From the NCBI GenBank assembly GCA_902805615.1, contig CADCTQ010000195.1, positions 1 to 40,475 on the forward strand: a stretch of DNA of 40,475 bases, given 5' to 3'. Positions 32,801 to 40,475 of this stretch are shown here, piece by piece (the stretch's first letter is position 1; each line of letters starts with the position of its first letter). A program made the translations under genes and the position numbers. The DNA is from an uncultured Cytophagales bacterium (GTDB lineage: Bacteria; Bacteroidota; Bacteroidia; Cytophagales; 172606-1). The notes under the pieces are model-generated. The model searched no databases and had not been told where the DNA came from. It was given only the letters and a program-made list of their open reading frames with translations.

Positions 32801-35800
32801 CCGGCCGCCCCGCAGCCTTCTACCGGCGCCAAGAGCCTGGACCTGAGCTTTACCAACCCCGCCGATGCGGAGCGGTTCGGCTTTATCTTCGATACCGGTG
32901 GAGAGTCCGTAAAAACGGTTGAGAACGGCGTGATGAAGCTGGTGCTCAACAAGAAGGAATGGCACTTCTACCAGGTGTACATTGATCCGTTTGACTTCAT
33001 CAACAACCCTTACGTAAGCTTGCGCATCAAGGTAGATCAGGCAACCCCGATCAAAATGTGGATCAAGAAAGGGGAGGATGATTCCAACCGGAAGGATCTG
33101 TACGAACAAACACTTCAGGCAAGTGCCGATTACCAAACCATTTTCATTCATGTCACCGACCTGGCTCCGCTGGTAGGCGATATGGCTGAGGTGGGCATTG
33201 ACATTGGTGGCTACCAGGTGCCTCCTGCAACCTTCGCAGGAACAGTATACATAGACCACTTCCGTCTGGGCGAAGCTGCTAATGGCAATCCTACGCCTGA
33301 TCCGGATCCGGAGCCTGAGCCTTCCGTTGGCGCCAAGAGCCTGAATCTTACCTTTACCGATCCTGCTGAGGCCGACCGGTTTATCTTCAACACCGACACC
33401 GGTGGAGAATCGGTAAAAACGGTCCAGAATGGAATCATGAAGCTTGAGATCAATAAGCTGTCATGGCACTTCTACCAGCTGATGATTGATCCGTTTGACT
33501 TCATCAACAATCCTTACGTAAGCTTCAGGATCAAGGTGGATCAGAACACGCCTATCCGGATGTGGATCAAGAGAGGCGTGAATGGCCCTGAAAAAGAACT
33601 TTTCAACCAGTCGCTTCAGGCCAGTGCTGATTTCCAGACCATTAATCTGCAATACACCGATCTTGCCCCTTTAACGGGAGACGCAACCGAGCTGGGCATG
33701 GACATTGGCGGATATCAGCCGGTAGAAGGAACCAGGTTTACCGGTACCGCATACCTGGATTTCTTCCGCCTGGGTGAAGCGGCCAAGCCAGGTGCAATCA
33801 TAGAAAGGGATGAGGTTGCGCCTACTGCACCGTCCAACCTGCTTACCTCGGCCATTACCACCAATGGCTTTACGCTCAACTGGGCCCCGGCCACGGACAA
33901 TGTGGGCGTGACCGCCTACAAAGTGTACGCCAACGACGCCCTGGTCGCCACGACTCCCGCCACCACCATCCACGCGCCCATCACCGGCCTGACCGCCGCG
34001 ACGGCGTACGTGGTGAAAGTGGTTGCTGAAGATGCCGCCGGCAATGCCACGGACAGCGGGACGATCACCGTGACCACCGCCGCGCCGGCCCCGGTGACCC
34101 TCACCCGGGAAGTATGGCGCAACCTGACGGGCAAAGGCATTGCCTCCATTCCCGTGAACACGACCCCCACCGCCACCACGCAGATCACCCGGCTCGAAGG
34201 CCCGGTAGATGCGGGTGACAACTTCGGCGCCCGCATCCGGGCCTTCGTTACGCCGGCCGTATCGGGGTACTATACGTTCTACATCGCCGCCGACGACCAG
34301 GCAGAACTGTGGCTGAGCGTCAGTGAAAACCCGGCCCAGAAAACCCGGATCGCCCAGGTGACCAAAGCGGTGAAGCCCGGCGAATGGAACAAGATCGCCG
34401 GCCAGAAAGCCACCGAAAAGCGCCTGTTGGCCGGGGAGAAATACTACATTGAAGTGCTGCACCGCGAAACCACCGGCCGGGACTTCGTATCCGTCGCCTG
34501 GACCGGCCCGGGCGTTCCGGCCATCACCGTGGTTCCCGCCAGCGTGCTTTCTCCCTTTGCGCCCGGTGGCCCGGCTCCCTCTCCGACTACCTACGCCCTT
34601 ACCGTCAACGGCGGACTGGGTGCCGGCAGCTTCGTGCAGGGTGCCGTGGTGAACATCAGCGCCAACCCGGCCCCGGAAGGCCAGGTATTCGACGCGTGGA
34701 CCGGCAACGTGGCTACGGTAGCGGACGCGCAGTCGCCCACGACCACGGTAACGTTGCCCGCGGCTGCGGTGACCCTCACGGCCACCTACAAGGCCCGGCC
34801 GCTGCCCACGGTTGCCCTTACGCTGAATAAGAACACCCGGCACCAGACCATTGACGGCTTCGGCTTCTTCGGCGCGCGGGATGTATGGTGGGGCTCCGGC
34901 GACCCGGCCCACTTCTACAGCGAAGCCTGGCTTGACATGATTGTGAGTGACCTTGGCGTATCCATGTGGAGAAACGAACTGTATCCGCACAACCCGCCTA
35001 CCGGCAACAATAAGGTTGGCCAGGATGCCCACTGGGACAAGCAGCGGCCGATGGTGCAGGCTCTGAAAGCCAAAGCCGATCAGTATGGGGTGGATATGCG
35101 AATGATCCTGACCGTATGGTCTCCTCCCGGTGAGTTTAAATGGCAAAGCACAATGACATGGGCAGGCGATGTAAATGCAACGCGCGGTCCCGGACCGCAG
35201 GGTGATTACTATCCTGAAAGGGCAATCTGGCCGGATAACGAAGCGGTGCGTGGTACACTCAATCCCAACAAGTACAGTGAATACGCCGGCTGGTTGTCGC
35301 AGGGCTTGCAGATGTACAAGAACATTGGCATCAATGTGTTCGCCATCAGCCCGCAGAACGAGCCCATGTTCCCGCAATCGTTCAACTCCAATACCTACAC
35401 GACCCAGTGGTACGCCGACATGATCAACGGGGTGATCCCGCAGGTGAAGGCCCAGCACCCGACCGTGAAAGTGTTCGGTTCGGAGAACATGCTGGACATG
35501 GAAGGCGCTACCAACAACTTCCCGTTCTTCTACCACGGCAAGTTGAAGGCCGATCCTACGGCCATGAACAACATTGACATGCTGGCGGTACACGGGTACC
35601 TGGACGGCGTTTCGGCTTCTTCGGGTTCCAGACTTGCCGGCTACTGGGAAAATCACAAGCGTGAGTTCAGCGCCCCGGCGGGCAAGAAAGCCTGGATGAC
35701 GGAAACGTCCGGCTACGTGGACGCCTGGGAAGGTACCAGCAACAAGCCTGGTGCCTTGAGCCTGGCGATTGACATGCAGACTGCCCTTTATTTTGGTGAT

Positions 35801-36508
35801 CTGAGTGCATGGGTATACTGGCAGGGCAGCGGCCTGGGCGGCATCAATGAGTACAACATGATGTCGGATACGCAGGTAGGCAAGAAGTACTACGCTTCCA
35901 AGAACTTCTACCGGTTCATCCGTCCGGGCGCCGTACGCCTGGCCACCACGTCGCCCGATCCGGAAGTTTCGATCACCGCCTACGAGCACACGGCCAACGG
36001 CACGCACACCCTGGTGCTGATCAACTCGGGCACGACGGCCAAAGTCATGAACCTGTCGGTGACCGGTTCGGGCCTGCCCACTTCGTACGAGATGTTCGTG
36101 ACGTCGGCCACCAGGAACTGCGAATCGGCCGGCACGGTGTCTACGACCAATGGCATCACGCTGCCCGCCCGGTCGGTAGTTACGCTGCAAGCCGGCGGCA
36201 TGCCGCTGACGGGCAGTGCGACGGCACGGGTTGCCTCGGATGACGTAAAGGAGAGCCAAACGGCCGGTCTGGAAGGCGTAACCGTGTTCCCCAACCCGAG
36301 CAAAGGCATTGTTTCCGTTGCGACCGGTGCCGCCAGGGAAGTGAAGGGTACGATCACCACCCTGCAAGGGGTGCAGCTGCACGTGAAAGGCAAACAACTC
36401 GGGGCGGGCCTCCTGCGCTTCGATATTTCGGGTCAGCCCTCCGGCATTTACCTCCTCCGCCTGGAAGTGGACGGCCGGATCAAAACCTACAAATTGTTGA
36501 AGGAGTAG
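29852..36508 (+). CDS. Giant T9SS-exported two-enzyme protein: SGNH hydrolase plus GH30, 2218 residues
   Basis: Domains in order: signal peptide 1-41; SGNH-like hydrolase 43-300 (GNS with Ser52; SDGIH with Asp245 and His248); Big2 312-394 and 398-480; PKD 484-571; PA14 578-728; Fn3 741-825; three copies of an unassigned 152-residue module (832-983, 992-1143, 1160-1313), the last two separated by a PDPDPEPEP linker; Fn3 1324-1410; PA14 1416-1570; an InlB-B-like repeat 1579-1647; GH30 1650-2115 (SPQNEP Glu1837, WMTETSG Glu1951); and a T9SS sorting domain 2140-2218. The front half copies the gene at 20498 and the back half copies the GH30 genes at 23599 and 36642, so it looks like a fusion of neighbours. 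It would couple deacylation and backbone cleavage on one surface-exposed chain. Confidence 0.88.
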   Translation: MRENRSTRDHQSPLLRAGTQFYRYVLLLLGLFATALPSQAQAEKRIYTVGNSVTDGVNFQGFKALAESRGYVHTFGRQMIPGAPLSWLWQHPNDGFTEQPFGYPTNAFPNYTWDVISLQPFDRMIEGADGDLQMSKNFIDLAKGKSPDVQVYVYSRYPRKKEGLAETAANWNTLWNTAYTGGYDGTNEYKDFFEKLTTQLRTHYAGSGLKAPMMIPLGQVMYNLNNKMAAGEVAGFSSVWQLYSDGIHVTNVGSYVVACTFFATMYKDSPVGLPVPSQYGTINNTLRDIIQETVWETVTGMPTWTGVSVETVNVTAVALAPATATLALNQTQQMTPAITPANATNKRVSWSSSNAAVASVSAAGVVTGVSAGTATITVTTQDGAKTATSEITVTSNPVAVESISVTPANAVVNTRNTVTLTAAITPSYATNKNITWSSSNAAVATVSTAGVVTGVSAGTATITVTTQDGNKTAVSQIQVTPNAKPVAVLSATPASGFAPLNVRFSAANSSDPNNGDFILGYDWDFGDGSPRANSNAPSHTYNTPGTYTVTLRVMDNHDLYSDPVTTTITVNAIDPNASVVIEYWSNVSGTSTDEVPVSTPPTRTDFLTSLEMPADVADNYGARIKGLLKPTVSGAYTFYVASDDGSKVFLSTDATPANKALIASVTGWTSQKEWTKYPSQQSTPVSLVAGQEYYFEILYKEGNGGDNLALGWTGPGISAITVIGGAHIKQYVTDPNAPVPPSVPSNLTSSNVSQTGFTVGWNASTGTVASYNVYVGGNLAGNATTTSFNVTGLTAATSYSVTVRAVGTGGTLSAASPALTVVTSGTGTPSTAQKSLDLNFTDPADADRFAFIFDTGGESVKTVENGVMKLVLNKKEWHFYQMIIDPFDFIGNPHVSFRIKVDQATPIRMWIRRIDNTIEKELFNQTIQPGADYQTINLSFTDLTPLVGDMTELGIDIGGYQVPPAVFAGTVYLDHFRLGEAAKPAAPQPSTGAKSLDLSFTNPADAERFGFIFDTGGESVKTVENGVMKLVLNKKEWHFYQVYIDPFDFINNPYVSLRIKVDQATPIKMWIKKGEDDSNRKDLYEQTLQASADYQTIFIHVTDLAPLVGDMAEVGIDIGGYQVPPATFAGTVYIDHFRLGEAANGNPTPDPDPEPEPSVGAKSLNLTFTDPAEADRFIFNTDTGGESVKTVQNGIMKLEINKLSWHFYQLMIDPFDFINNPYVSFRIKVDQNTPIRMWIKRGVNGPEKELFNQSLQASADFQTINLQYTDLAPLTGDATELGMDIGGYQPVEGTRFTGTAYLDFFRLGEAAKPGAIIERDEVAPTAPSNLLTSAITTNGFTLNWAPATDNVGVTAYKVYANDALVATTPATTIHAPITGLTAATAYVVKVVAEDAAGNATDSGTITVTTAAPAPVTLTREVWRNLTGKGIASIPVNTTPTATTQITRLEGPVDAGDNFGARIRAFVTPAVSGYYTFYIAADDQAELWLSVSENPAQKTRIAQVTKAVKPGEWNKIAGQKATEKRLLAGEKYYIEVLHRETTGRDFVSVAWTGPGVPAITVVPASVLSPFAPGGPAPSPTTYALTVNGGLGAGSFVQGAVVNISANPAPEGQVFDAWTGNVATVADAQSPTTTVTLPAAAVTLTATYKARPLPTVALTLNKNTRHQTIDGFGFFGARDVWWGSGDPAHFYSEAWLDMIVSDLGVSMWRNELYPHNPPTGNNKVGQDAHWDKQRPMVQALKAKADQYGVDMRMILTVWSPPGEFKWQSTMTWAGDVNATRGPGPQGDYYPERAIWPDNEAVRGTLNPNKYSEYAGWLSQGLQMYKNIGINVFAISPQNEPMFPQSFNSNTYTTQWYADMINGVIPQVKAQHPTVKVFGSENMLDMEGATNNFPFFYHGKLKADPTAMNNIDMLAVHGYLDGVSASSGSRLAGYWENHKREFSAPAGKKAWMTETSGYVDAWEGTSNKPGALSLAIDMQTALYFGDLSAWVYWQGSGLGGINEYNMMSDTQVGKKYYASKNFYRFIRPGAVRLATTSPDPEVSITAYEHTANGTHTLVLINSGTTAKVMNLSVTGSGLPTSYEMFVTSATRNCESAGTVSTTNGITLPARSVVTLQAGGMPLTGSATARVASDDVKESQTAGLEGVTVFPNPSKGIVSVATGAAREVKGTITTLQGVQLHVKGKQLGAGLLRFDISGQPSGIYLLRLEVDGRIKTYKLLKE
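32345..33790 (+). repeat. Three tandem coding copies of an unassigned, possibly carbohydrate-binding module
   Basis: The copies are 32345-32800, 32825-33280 and 33329-33790, inside the giant gene. Each begins SL(D/N)L-F-(T/N)PA-A-RF and contains FDTGGESVKTVENGVMKL, WHFYQ, IDPFDF, VSFRIKVDQ-TPI-MWI, ELGIDIGGYQ and D-FRLGEAA. The alternating strands and surface aromatics suggest a jelly-roll sugar-binding module, but I cannot name a family. The copies differ in base composition, the second half of copy 2 and all of copy 3 being richer in A/T at third positions. Confidence 0.7.
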
Positions 36509-36513
36509 GGTTG
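35751..36513 (+). repeat. Long direct repeat with 37675-38437 (GH30 end and sorting domain)
   Basis: The first 107 bp (35751-35857) are identical to 37675-37781. The last 220 bp (36294-36513) differ from 38218-38437 at only 4 positions and run past the stop codon to AGGGTTG. The stretch between is slightly more diverged. This points to a recent duplication or gene conversion between the 3' ends of the two GH30 genes. Confidence 0.85.
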
Positions 36514-36528
36514 TAACGGTATGAGTAC

Positions 36529-36619
36529 AGCATGTTTAAAGTTTGTTCCGACGGTTCTGCCGGTGCGCACGGTCGTCCCGGCAGATCACCCAAGACATTC
36601 TTTAAACATGCTTTTTTTT
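36529..36619 (+). terminator. Conserved AGCATGTTTAAAG hairpin, copy B, with U-tract
   Basis: AGCATGTTTAAAG (36529-36541) is perfectly inverted at 36600-36612. The loop holds a second stem, CTGCCGG/CCGGCAG, and a run of T residues follows the outer stem. It lies 20 bp after the giant gene and ends 22 bp before the next start, so it may act as terminator, as leader attenuator, or both. Confidence 0.7.
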
Positions 36620-36641
36620 AACAAGTCTGAAAATGAATTCT

Positions 36642-38432
36642 ATGCATTACAAACACAACCTGCCGGGCGGCTTCCGGATGCTGCAAGCCCTGTTACTGTT
36701 GCTCTTCTTGCTGCAAACCACCCTGGTTCCGGCGCAAAAAGCCCGGCCGACTCCCACGGTCGCCCTTACGGTGAACAAGAACACGCGGCACCAGACCATT
36801 GACGGCTTCGGCTTCTTCGGCGCGCGGGACGTATGGTGGGGCTCCGGTGACCCGGCCCACTTCTACAGCGATGCCTGGCTCGACCGCATCGTGAGCGACC
36901 TGGGCGTATCCATCTGGAGAAATGAACTCTACCCGCACAACCCGCCCACCGGCAACACCACGCCCAACCAGGATGCCCACTGGGAGAAGCAGCGGCCGAT
37001 GGTACAGGCCCTGAAAGCCAAAGCCGACCAGTACGGCGTGAATTTGAAAATGATCCTGACGGTATGGTCGCCTCCCGGCCAGTTCAAGTGGCAGAGCCAG
37101 ATGGCGTGGGCCGGCGACGTGAACGCCACCCGCGGCCCGGGACCCGATGGCGACTACTGGCCCGAAAGAGCCGGTGGCACGCTGAACCCCAACAAATACA
37201 ATGAATTCGCCACCTGGTTGTCGCAGGGCCTGCAGATGTACAAGAACATCGGCATCAACGTGTACGCCATCAGCCCGCAGAACGAGCCCATGTTCCCGCA
37301 GACGTTCAACTCCAATACCTACACCACCAGGTGGTACGCCGACATGATCAACGCCGTGATGCCGCAGGTGAAGACCCAGCACCCGACCGTGAAAGTGTTC
37401 GGTTCGGAGAACATGCTGGACATGGAGGGCGCTACCAACAACTTCCCCTACTTCTACCACAGTGGGTTGAAGGCCGATCCGACCGCCATGAACCACATTG
37501 ACATGCTGGCGGTGCACGGGTACCTGGACGGCGTTTCGGCGTCTTCGGGTTCGCAGCTGGCCGGTTACTGGACCAACCACAAGCGGGAGTTCGCCGCCCC
37601 GGCGGGCAAAAAGTCGTGGATGACCGAAACGTCCGGCTACGTGGACGCCTGGGAAGGCATCAGCGGCAAACCGGGTGCCTTGAGCCTGGCGATTGACATG
37701 CAGACTGCCCTTTATTTTGGTGATCTGAGTGCATGGGTATACTGGCAGGGCAGCGGCCTGGGCGGCATCAATGAGTACAACCTCATGTCGGATACGCAGG
37801 TAGGCAAGAAGTACTACGCTTCCAAGAACTTCTACCGTTTCATCCGTCCGGGCGCCGTACGCCTGGCTACCTCGTCGCCCGATCCGGAAGTTTCGATCAC
37901 CGCCTATGAGCACACGGCCAACGGCACGCACACCCTGGTGTTGATCAACTCGGGTACGGCGGCCAAAGCCTTCACCCTGTCGGTGACCGGTTCGGGCCTG
38001 CCGACTTCGTACGAGATGTTCGTGACGTCGGCCACCAGGAACTGCGAATCGGCCGGCTTGGTATCCACCACCCGCAGCATCACGCTGCCCGCCCGGTCGG
38101 TGGTCACGCTGCAAGCCGGCGGCATGCCGCTGACGGGCAGTGCTGCGGCACGGGTTGCCTCAGACGACGCGAAGGACAGCCAAACGACCGGTCTGGAAGG
38201 CGTAACGGTTTATCCTAACCCGAGCAAAGGCATTGTTTCCGTTGCGACCGGTGCCGCCAGGGAAGTGAAGGGTACGATCACCACCCTGCAAGGGGTGCAG
38301 CTGCACGTGAAAGGCAAACAACTCGGGGCGGGCCTGCTGCGCTTCGATATTTCGGGTCAGCCCTCCGGCATTTACCTCCTCCGCCTGGAAGCAGACGGCC
38401 GGACCAAAACCTACAAATTGTTGAAGGAGTAG
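36642..38432 (+). CDS. T9SS-exported GH30 glycoside hydrolase without accessory modules
   Basis: A 596-residue protein: signal peptide 1-32 (MLQALLLLLFLLQTTLVPAQ), GH30 domain about 37-495 and T9SS sorting domain 520-596. SPQNEP gives Glu215 as acid/base and WMTETSG gives Glu329 as nucleophile. It is the simplest of the three GH30 paralogues and very close to the GH30 part of the giant protein before it. The start at 36642 (MHYKHN) is preferred over the ATG at 36633 because the related gene at 38675 shares exactly this start and leader but lacks the upstream ATG. Regulation may involve the hairpin just upstream. As in the other GH30 copies, the substrate is not fixed; a xylan-type backbone is a guess from family resemblance. 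Confidence 0.92.
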   Translation: MHYKHNLPGGFRMLQALLLLLFLLQTTLVPAQKARPTPTVALTVNKNTRHQTIDGFGFFGARDVWWGSGDPAHFYSDAWLDRIVSDLGVSIWRNELYPHNPPTGNTTPNQDAHWEKQRPMVQALKAKADQYGVNLKMILTVWSPPGQFKWQSQMAWAGDVNATRGPGPDGDYWPERAGGTLNPNKYNEFATWLSQGLQMYKNIGINVYAISPQNEPMFPQTFNSNTYTTRWYADMINAVMPQVKTQHPTVKVFGSENMLDMEGATNNFPYFYHSGLKADPTAMNHIDMLAVHGYLDGVSASSGSQLAGYWTNHKREFAAPAGKKSWMTETSGYVDAWEGISGKPGALSLAIDMQTALYFGDLSAWVYWQGSGLGGINEYNLMSDTQVGKKYYASKNFYRFIRPGAVRLATSSPDPEVSITAYEHTANGTHTLVLINSGTAAKAFTLSVTGSGLPTSYEMFVTSATRNCESAGLVSTTRSITLPARSVVTLQAGGMPLTGSAAARVASDDAKDSQTTGLEGVTVYPNPSKGIVSVATGAAREVKGTITTLQGVQLHVKGKQLGAGLLRFDISGQPSGIYLLRLEADGRTKTYKLLKE

Positions 38433-38437
38433 GGTTG
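37675..38437 (+). repeat. Long direct repeat with 35751-36513
   Basis: Second copy of the duplicated GH30 and sorting-domain 3' end; the details are given under the first copy. The shared sequence stops abruptly after AGGGTTG, a few bases beyond the stop codon. Confidence 0.85.
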
Positions 38438-38468
38438 GGCAGCCTTCCCAATCGAATTCTGTCAGTTT

Positions 38469-38501
38469 AGATATGCCATATCTTGAAGATATGGCATATC
38501 T
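38469..38501. other. Perfect 15-bp AT-rich hairpin
   Basis: AGATATGCCATATCT (38469-38483) and AGATATGGCATATCT (38487-38501) are exact inverted copies around a TGA loop. It lies 36 bp after the GH30 stop. No T-run follows, so it is not a standard terminator; its AT-richness stands out in this genome. Confidence 0.7.
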
Positions 38502-38557
38502 ACCGCTCCTGCCCACCGTTACCTCCCGGGCGGGAATCCAATAGCCGCATGATGCAC

Positions 38558-38649
38558 AGCATGTTTAAAGTTTGTTCCGACGGTTCTGCCGGGGCGCGCA
38601 GTCGTCCCGGCAGTTCACCCGGAAGACATTCTTTGGACATGCTTTTTTT
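38558..38649 (+). terminator. Conserved AGCATGTTTAAAG hairpin, copy C, with U-tract
   Basis: AGCATGTTTAAAG (38558-38570) faces CTTTGGACATGCT (38631-38643). The two changes from the perfect complement are A to G opposite U, which keeps pairing in RNA as G-U. An inner CTGCCGG/CCGGCAG stem and a T7 tract follow the pattern of copy B. It ends 25 bp before the next start codon. Confidence 0.7.
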
Positions 38650-38674
38650 GTAACAAGTCAACAACCCCAGTTCT

Positions 38675-40475
38675 ATGCATTACAAAGACAACCCACCGCG
38701 CAGCCTCCGGATGCTGCAACCCCTGTTACTGTTTCTTTTCCTGCTGCAAACCATCCTGGTGTCGGCGCAAACCTACAACGGCAAGATCGGCGTGGGCATA
38801 TCCGTCTCCAGCTGGCAGCTGCCCTTCGTGGACGTGGCAAAAACCACCCGTTCCTACACCAAACCCGACGGGACCGCCGTGCCGAAAGACGCCCTGGGCT
38901 GGCCCACGGCCGACGCCCAGACGGTACTGATGGACATGCGGCCCGCGCCCGAGTGGATCGGCGTGATTGACGACCCCGAGCAGTTCCGCCTGAGCGTAAG
39001 CGGCACCTACAAATGTTCCTTCAACGGGCAGGCGACGGTACGCAAGATCGAAGGCCCCTTCAGCCTCGGGCCGGTCGCCTACGATGCCGCCACCAACACG
39101 TCTGCGTTCGACCTGACGGTGGACCCGCCCGGCCCCAACCACGGGCTGGTGATCCTGCAATTCCTGGACACCAAACGCACCCCCGCCAGTGCCGCCAACA
39201 CCGGCTTTACCAACCTCAGGGCCATCCGGCCCGGGTACGACCCCAATACGACGCAACTGTTCACCAACGAATTTGTAAGCGCCATCAGCAGCGTGGATTT
39301 CAGCACGATCCGCACGATGGGCGGCACGCGCACCAACGACAACAACAAGTTTTACCCCGAGGTATTCGAGTGGTCGGAAAGAAAGACCATGAACGCGGCC
39401 ACCTGGGAAGGCGACAACGTGGGCCAGGAAAATGCCCTGCCCTGGGAAGTGATCGTGGAAGTTGCCAACTCGGCCAACGCCGACCTTTGGCTGAACGTGC
39501 CCCACGCCGCCTCCGACGACTACGTGCGGCAACTGGCCGCCTTCGTGAAAAGCACGCTGAAGCCCGAGCTGAACCTCTACGTAGAATACAGCAACGAAGT
39601 CTGGAACTGGTCGTTTCCGCAATCGTGGTGGAACGACGCCCGGGGTAAAGCCCTGGGGCTTAATCACGTGAAAGCCTACTCCAGGAGAACGGTGGAAATT
39701 GCCAAGCTGTTCGAATCGGTGTACGGCGCCGGTTCGCTCAACAACAAAGTACGCGTGATCAATGCCTGGCAGATCGGCTGGAACCCGTCGGATGCCATGT
39801 ACGAGGAACAGATGCAGTACATCAATGCCACCTTCGGCCCGCCCAAGAATTTCCTCTACGGCCTGGGCGTGGCCCCCTACTTCAATTGCGGCACGGCCTG
39901 CGAAACTGGCACGGTAGACCAGATCATTGCCGAAATGCGCCGGAGCAGCGACGCCTCCAAACTGGACCGGCAAAAGATCGTGGCCGTGGCCTCCAAGTGG
40001 GGGATTCCCGGCGGCATGGTGGCCTACGAAGGCGGCTCGGACACCGGCGGCGGCAGCGCCACCAACATTGCCAACAAGATCGGGGCCGAACGTTCCCAGG
40101 CCATCCGGGAAGTGTTCCTGCGGGATTTGCGGGAAAACTGGTTCGGCATCGGCGGCGGCCTGTTCGTGTACCTCGAACTGGCCAGCGGCTACAACCGGTA
40201 CGGCTCCTGGGGCCTCACCGACGACATCCGCAACCTCGACCGGAACTACAAGCTGGGCGCCGTCCGCGACCTGATCGGCACCCCCGCCACGACGCCCCCG
40301 CCGGCGCCGCAGGGACTGGCCGCCGTGCCCGTGGGCAACGCCAACGTGAACCTCACCTGGTCGGCCGCCCTCAACGCCAATAGCTACACCGTCAAAAGAA
40401 GCACCACCAGCGGCGGCCCCTACGCGGCGGTCGGCACCACCATCACCACGGGCCTCAGCGACAACACCGTGACCA
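38675..40475 (+). CDS. Exported unassigned glycosidase-like protein with Fn3 domain (3' end outside window)
   Basis: The frame is open from 38675 to the last base, giving 600 residues. Signal peptide 1-32 (MLQPLLLFLFLLQTILVSAQ), nearly the same as in the preceding GH30 gene. Residues 35-185 are a beta-rich N-terminal domain. Residues 195-535 match the barrel of the protein at 26444: STIRTMGGTRTND, ADLWLNVPHAASDDYVRQLA, LYVEYSNEVWNWSF with Asn307-Glu308, and GGMVAYEGGSD with Glu452, which fit the acid/base and nucleophile positions of clan GH-A enzymes. A fibronectin type III domain starts near 543 (APQGLAAVPVGNANVNLTWSA) and runs into the window end. More domains and a T9SS tail are expected downstream. 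No named family can be assigned. Confidence 0.83.
   Translation, partial: MHYKDNPPRSLRMLQPLLLFLFLLQTILVSAQTYNGKIGVGISVSSWQLPFVDVAKTTRSYTKPDGTAVPKDALGWPTADAQTVLMDMRPAPEWIGVIDDPEQFRLSVSGTYKCSFNGQATVRKIEGPFSLGPVAYDAATNTSAFDLTVDPPGPNHGLVILQFLDTKRTPASAANTGFTNLRAIRPGYDPNTTQLFTNEFVSAISSVDFSTIRTMGGTRTNDNNKFYPEVFEWSERKTMNAATWEGDNVGQENALPWEVIVEVANSANADLWLNVPHAASDDYVRQLAAFVKSTLKPELNLYVEYSNEVWNWSFPQSWWNDARGKALGLNHVKAYSRRTVEIAKLFESVYGAGSLNNKVRVINAWQIGWNPSDAMYEEQMQYINATFGPPKNFLYGLGVAPYFNCGTACETGTVDQIIAEMRRSSDASKLDRQKIVAVASKWGIPGGMVAYEGGSDTGGGSATNIANKIGAERSQAIREVFLRDLRENWFGIGGGLFVYLELASGYNRYGSWGLTDDIRNLDRNYKLGAVRDLIGTPATTPPPAPQGLAAVPVGNANVNLTWSAALNANSYTVKRSTTSGGPYAAVGTTITTGLSDNTVT

Overview
The window reads as chromosome of a GC-rich member of the Bacteroidota, most likely the order Cytophagales. 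The grounds are: many exported multidomain proteins ending in a type IX secretion (T9SS) sorting domain, glycan-degrading enzymes, a 7TMR-DISM sensor of the Bacteroidota type, an AraC regulator, and starts without a clear Shine-Dalgarno sequence. The genus cannot be fixed from sequence alone. No rRNA, tRNA, CRISPR array, SusC/SusD pair or complete insertion sequence was found.

Region 1 (1-12836, plus strand) is a glycan-utilisation run: the end of a GH63/MGH1-like glycosidase, a GH95 alpha-L-fucosidase overlapping it by ATGA, a small unknown protein, a secreted right-handed beta-helix protein, an SGNH/GDSL hydrolase, a large GH2 enzyme and a GH29 alpha-L-fucosidase. Two fucosidase families plus GH2, an esterase-like protein and a beta-helix protein point to a branched, fucosylated and probably acylated polysaccharide such as a plant cell-wall glycan (inference). 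The spaces between genes carry foldback and MITE-like repeats.

Region 2 (12837-20497) holds a minus-strand PQQ sugar dehydrogenase/PKD/cytochrome c/CBM6 protein, a divergent AraC regulator, and a minus-strand 7TMR-DISM receptor. The cytoplasmic end of this receptor is an IS1595-type transposase zinc ribbon, so it may be a membrane-bound transcription factor. The convergent gap 12837-13575 has a 258-bp MITE with 22-bp terminal inverted repeats and a 9-bp target duplication, set between twin UUCG-loop terminators.

Region 3 (20498-40475, plus strand) is a paralogous array of six exported proteins assembled from shared modules. In order these are SGNH-Big2-Big2-PKD-PA14-ricin; ricin-PA14-GH30; PA14 plus an unassigned glycosidase-like barrel; a 2218-residue SGNH...GH30 fusion with three tandem copies of an unassigned module; a bare GH30; and a second glycosidase-like barrel with Fn3, cut by the window end. 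The five complete proteins end in T9SS sorting domains. Leaders, signal peptides, hairpins and catalytic domains have been duplicated and swapped here, with nearly identical blocks between the last two GH30 genes. The array probably makes a surface or secreted set of enzymes for one polysaccharide; GH30 similarity suggests a xylan-type backbone, but this is not proven.
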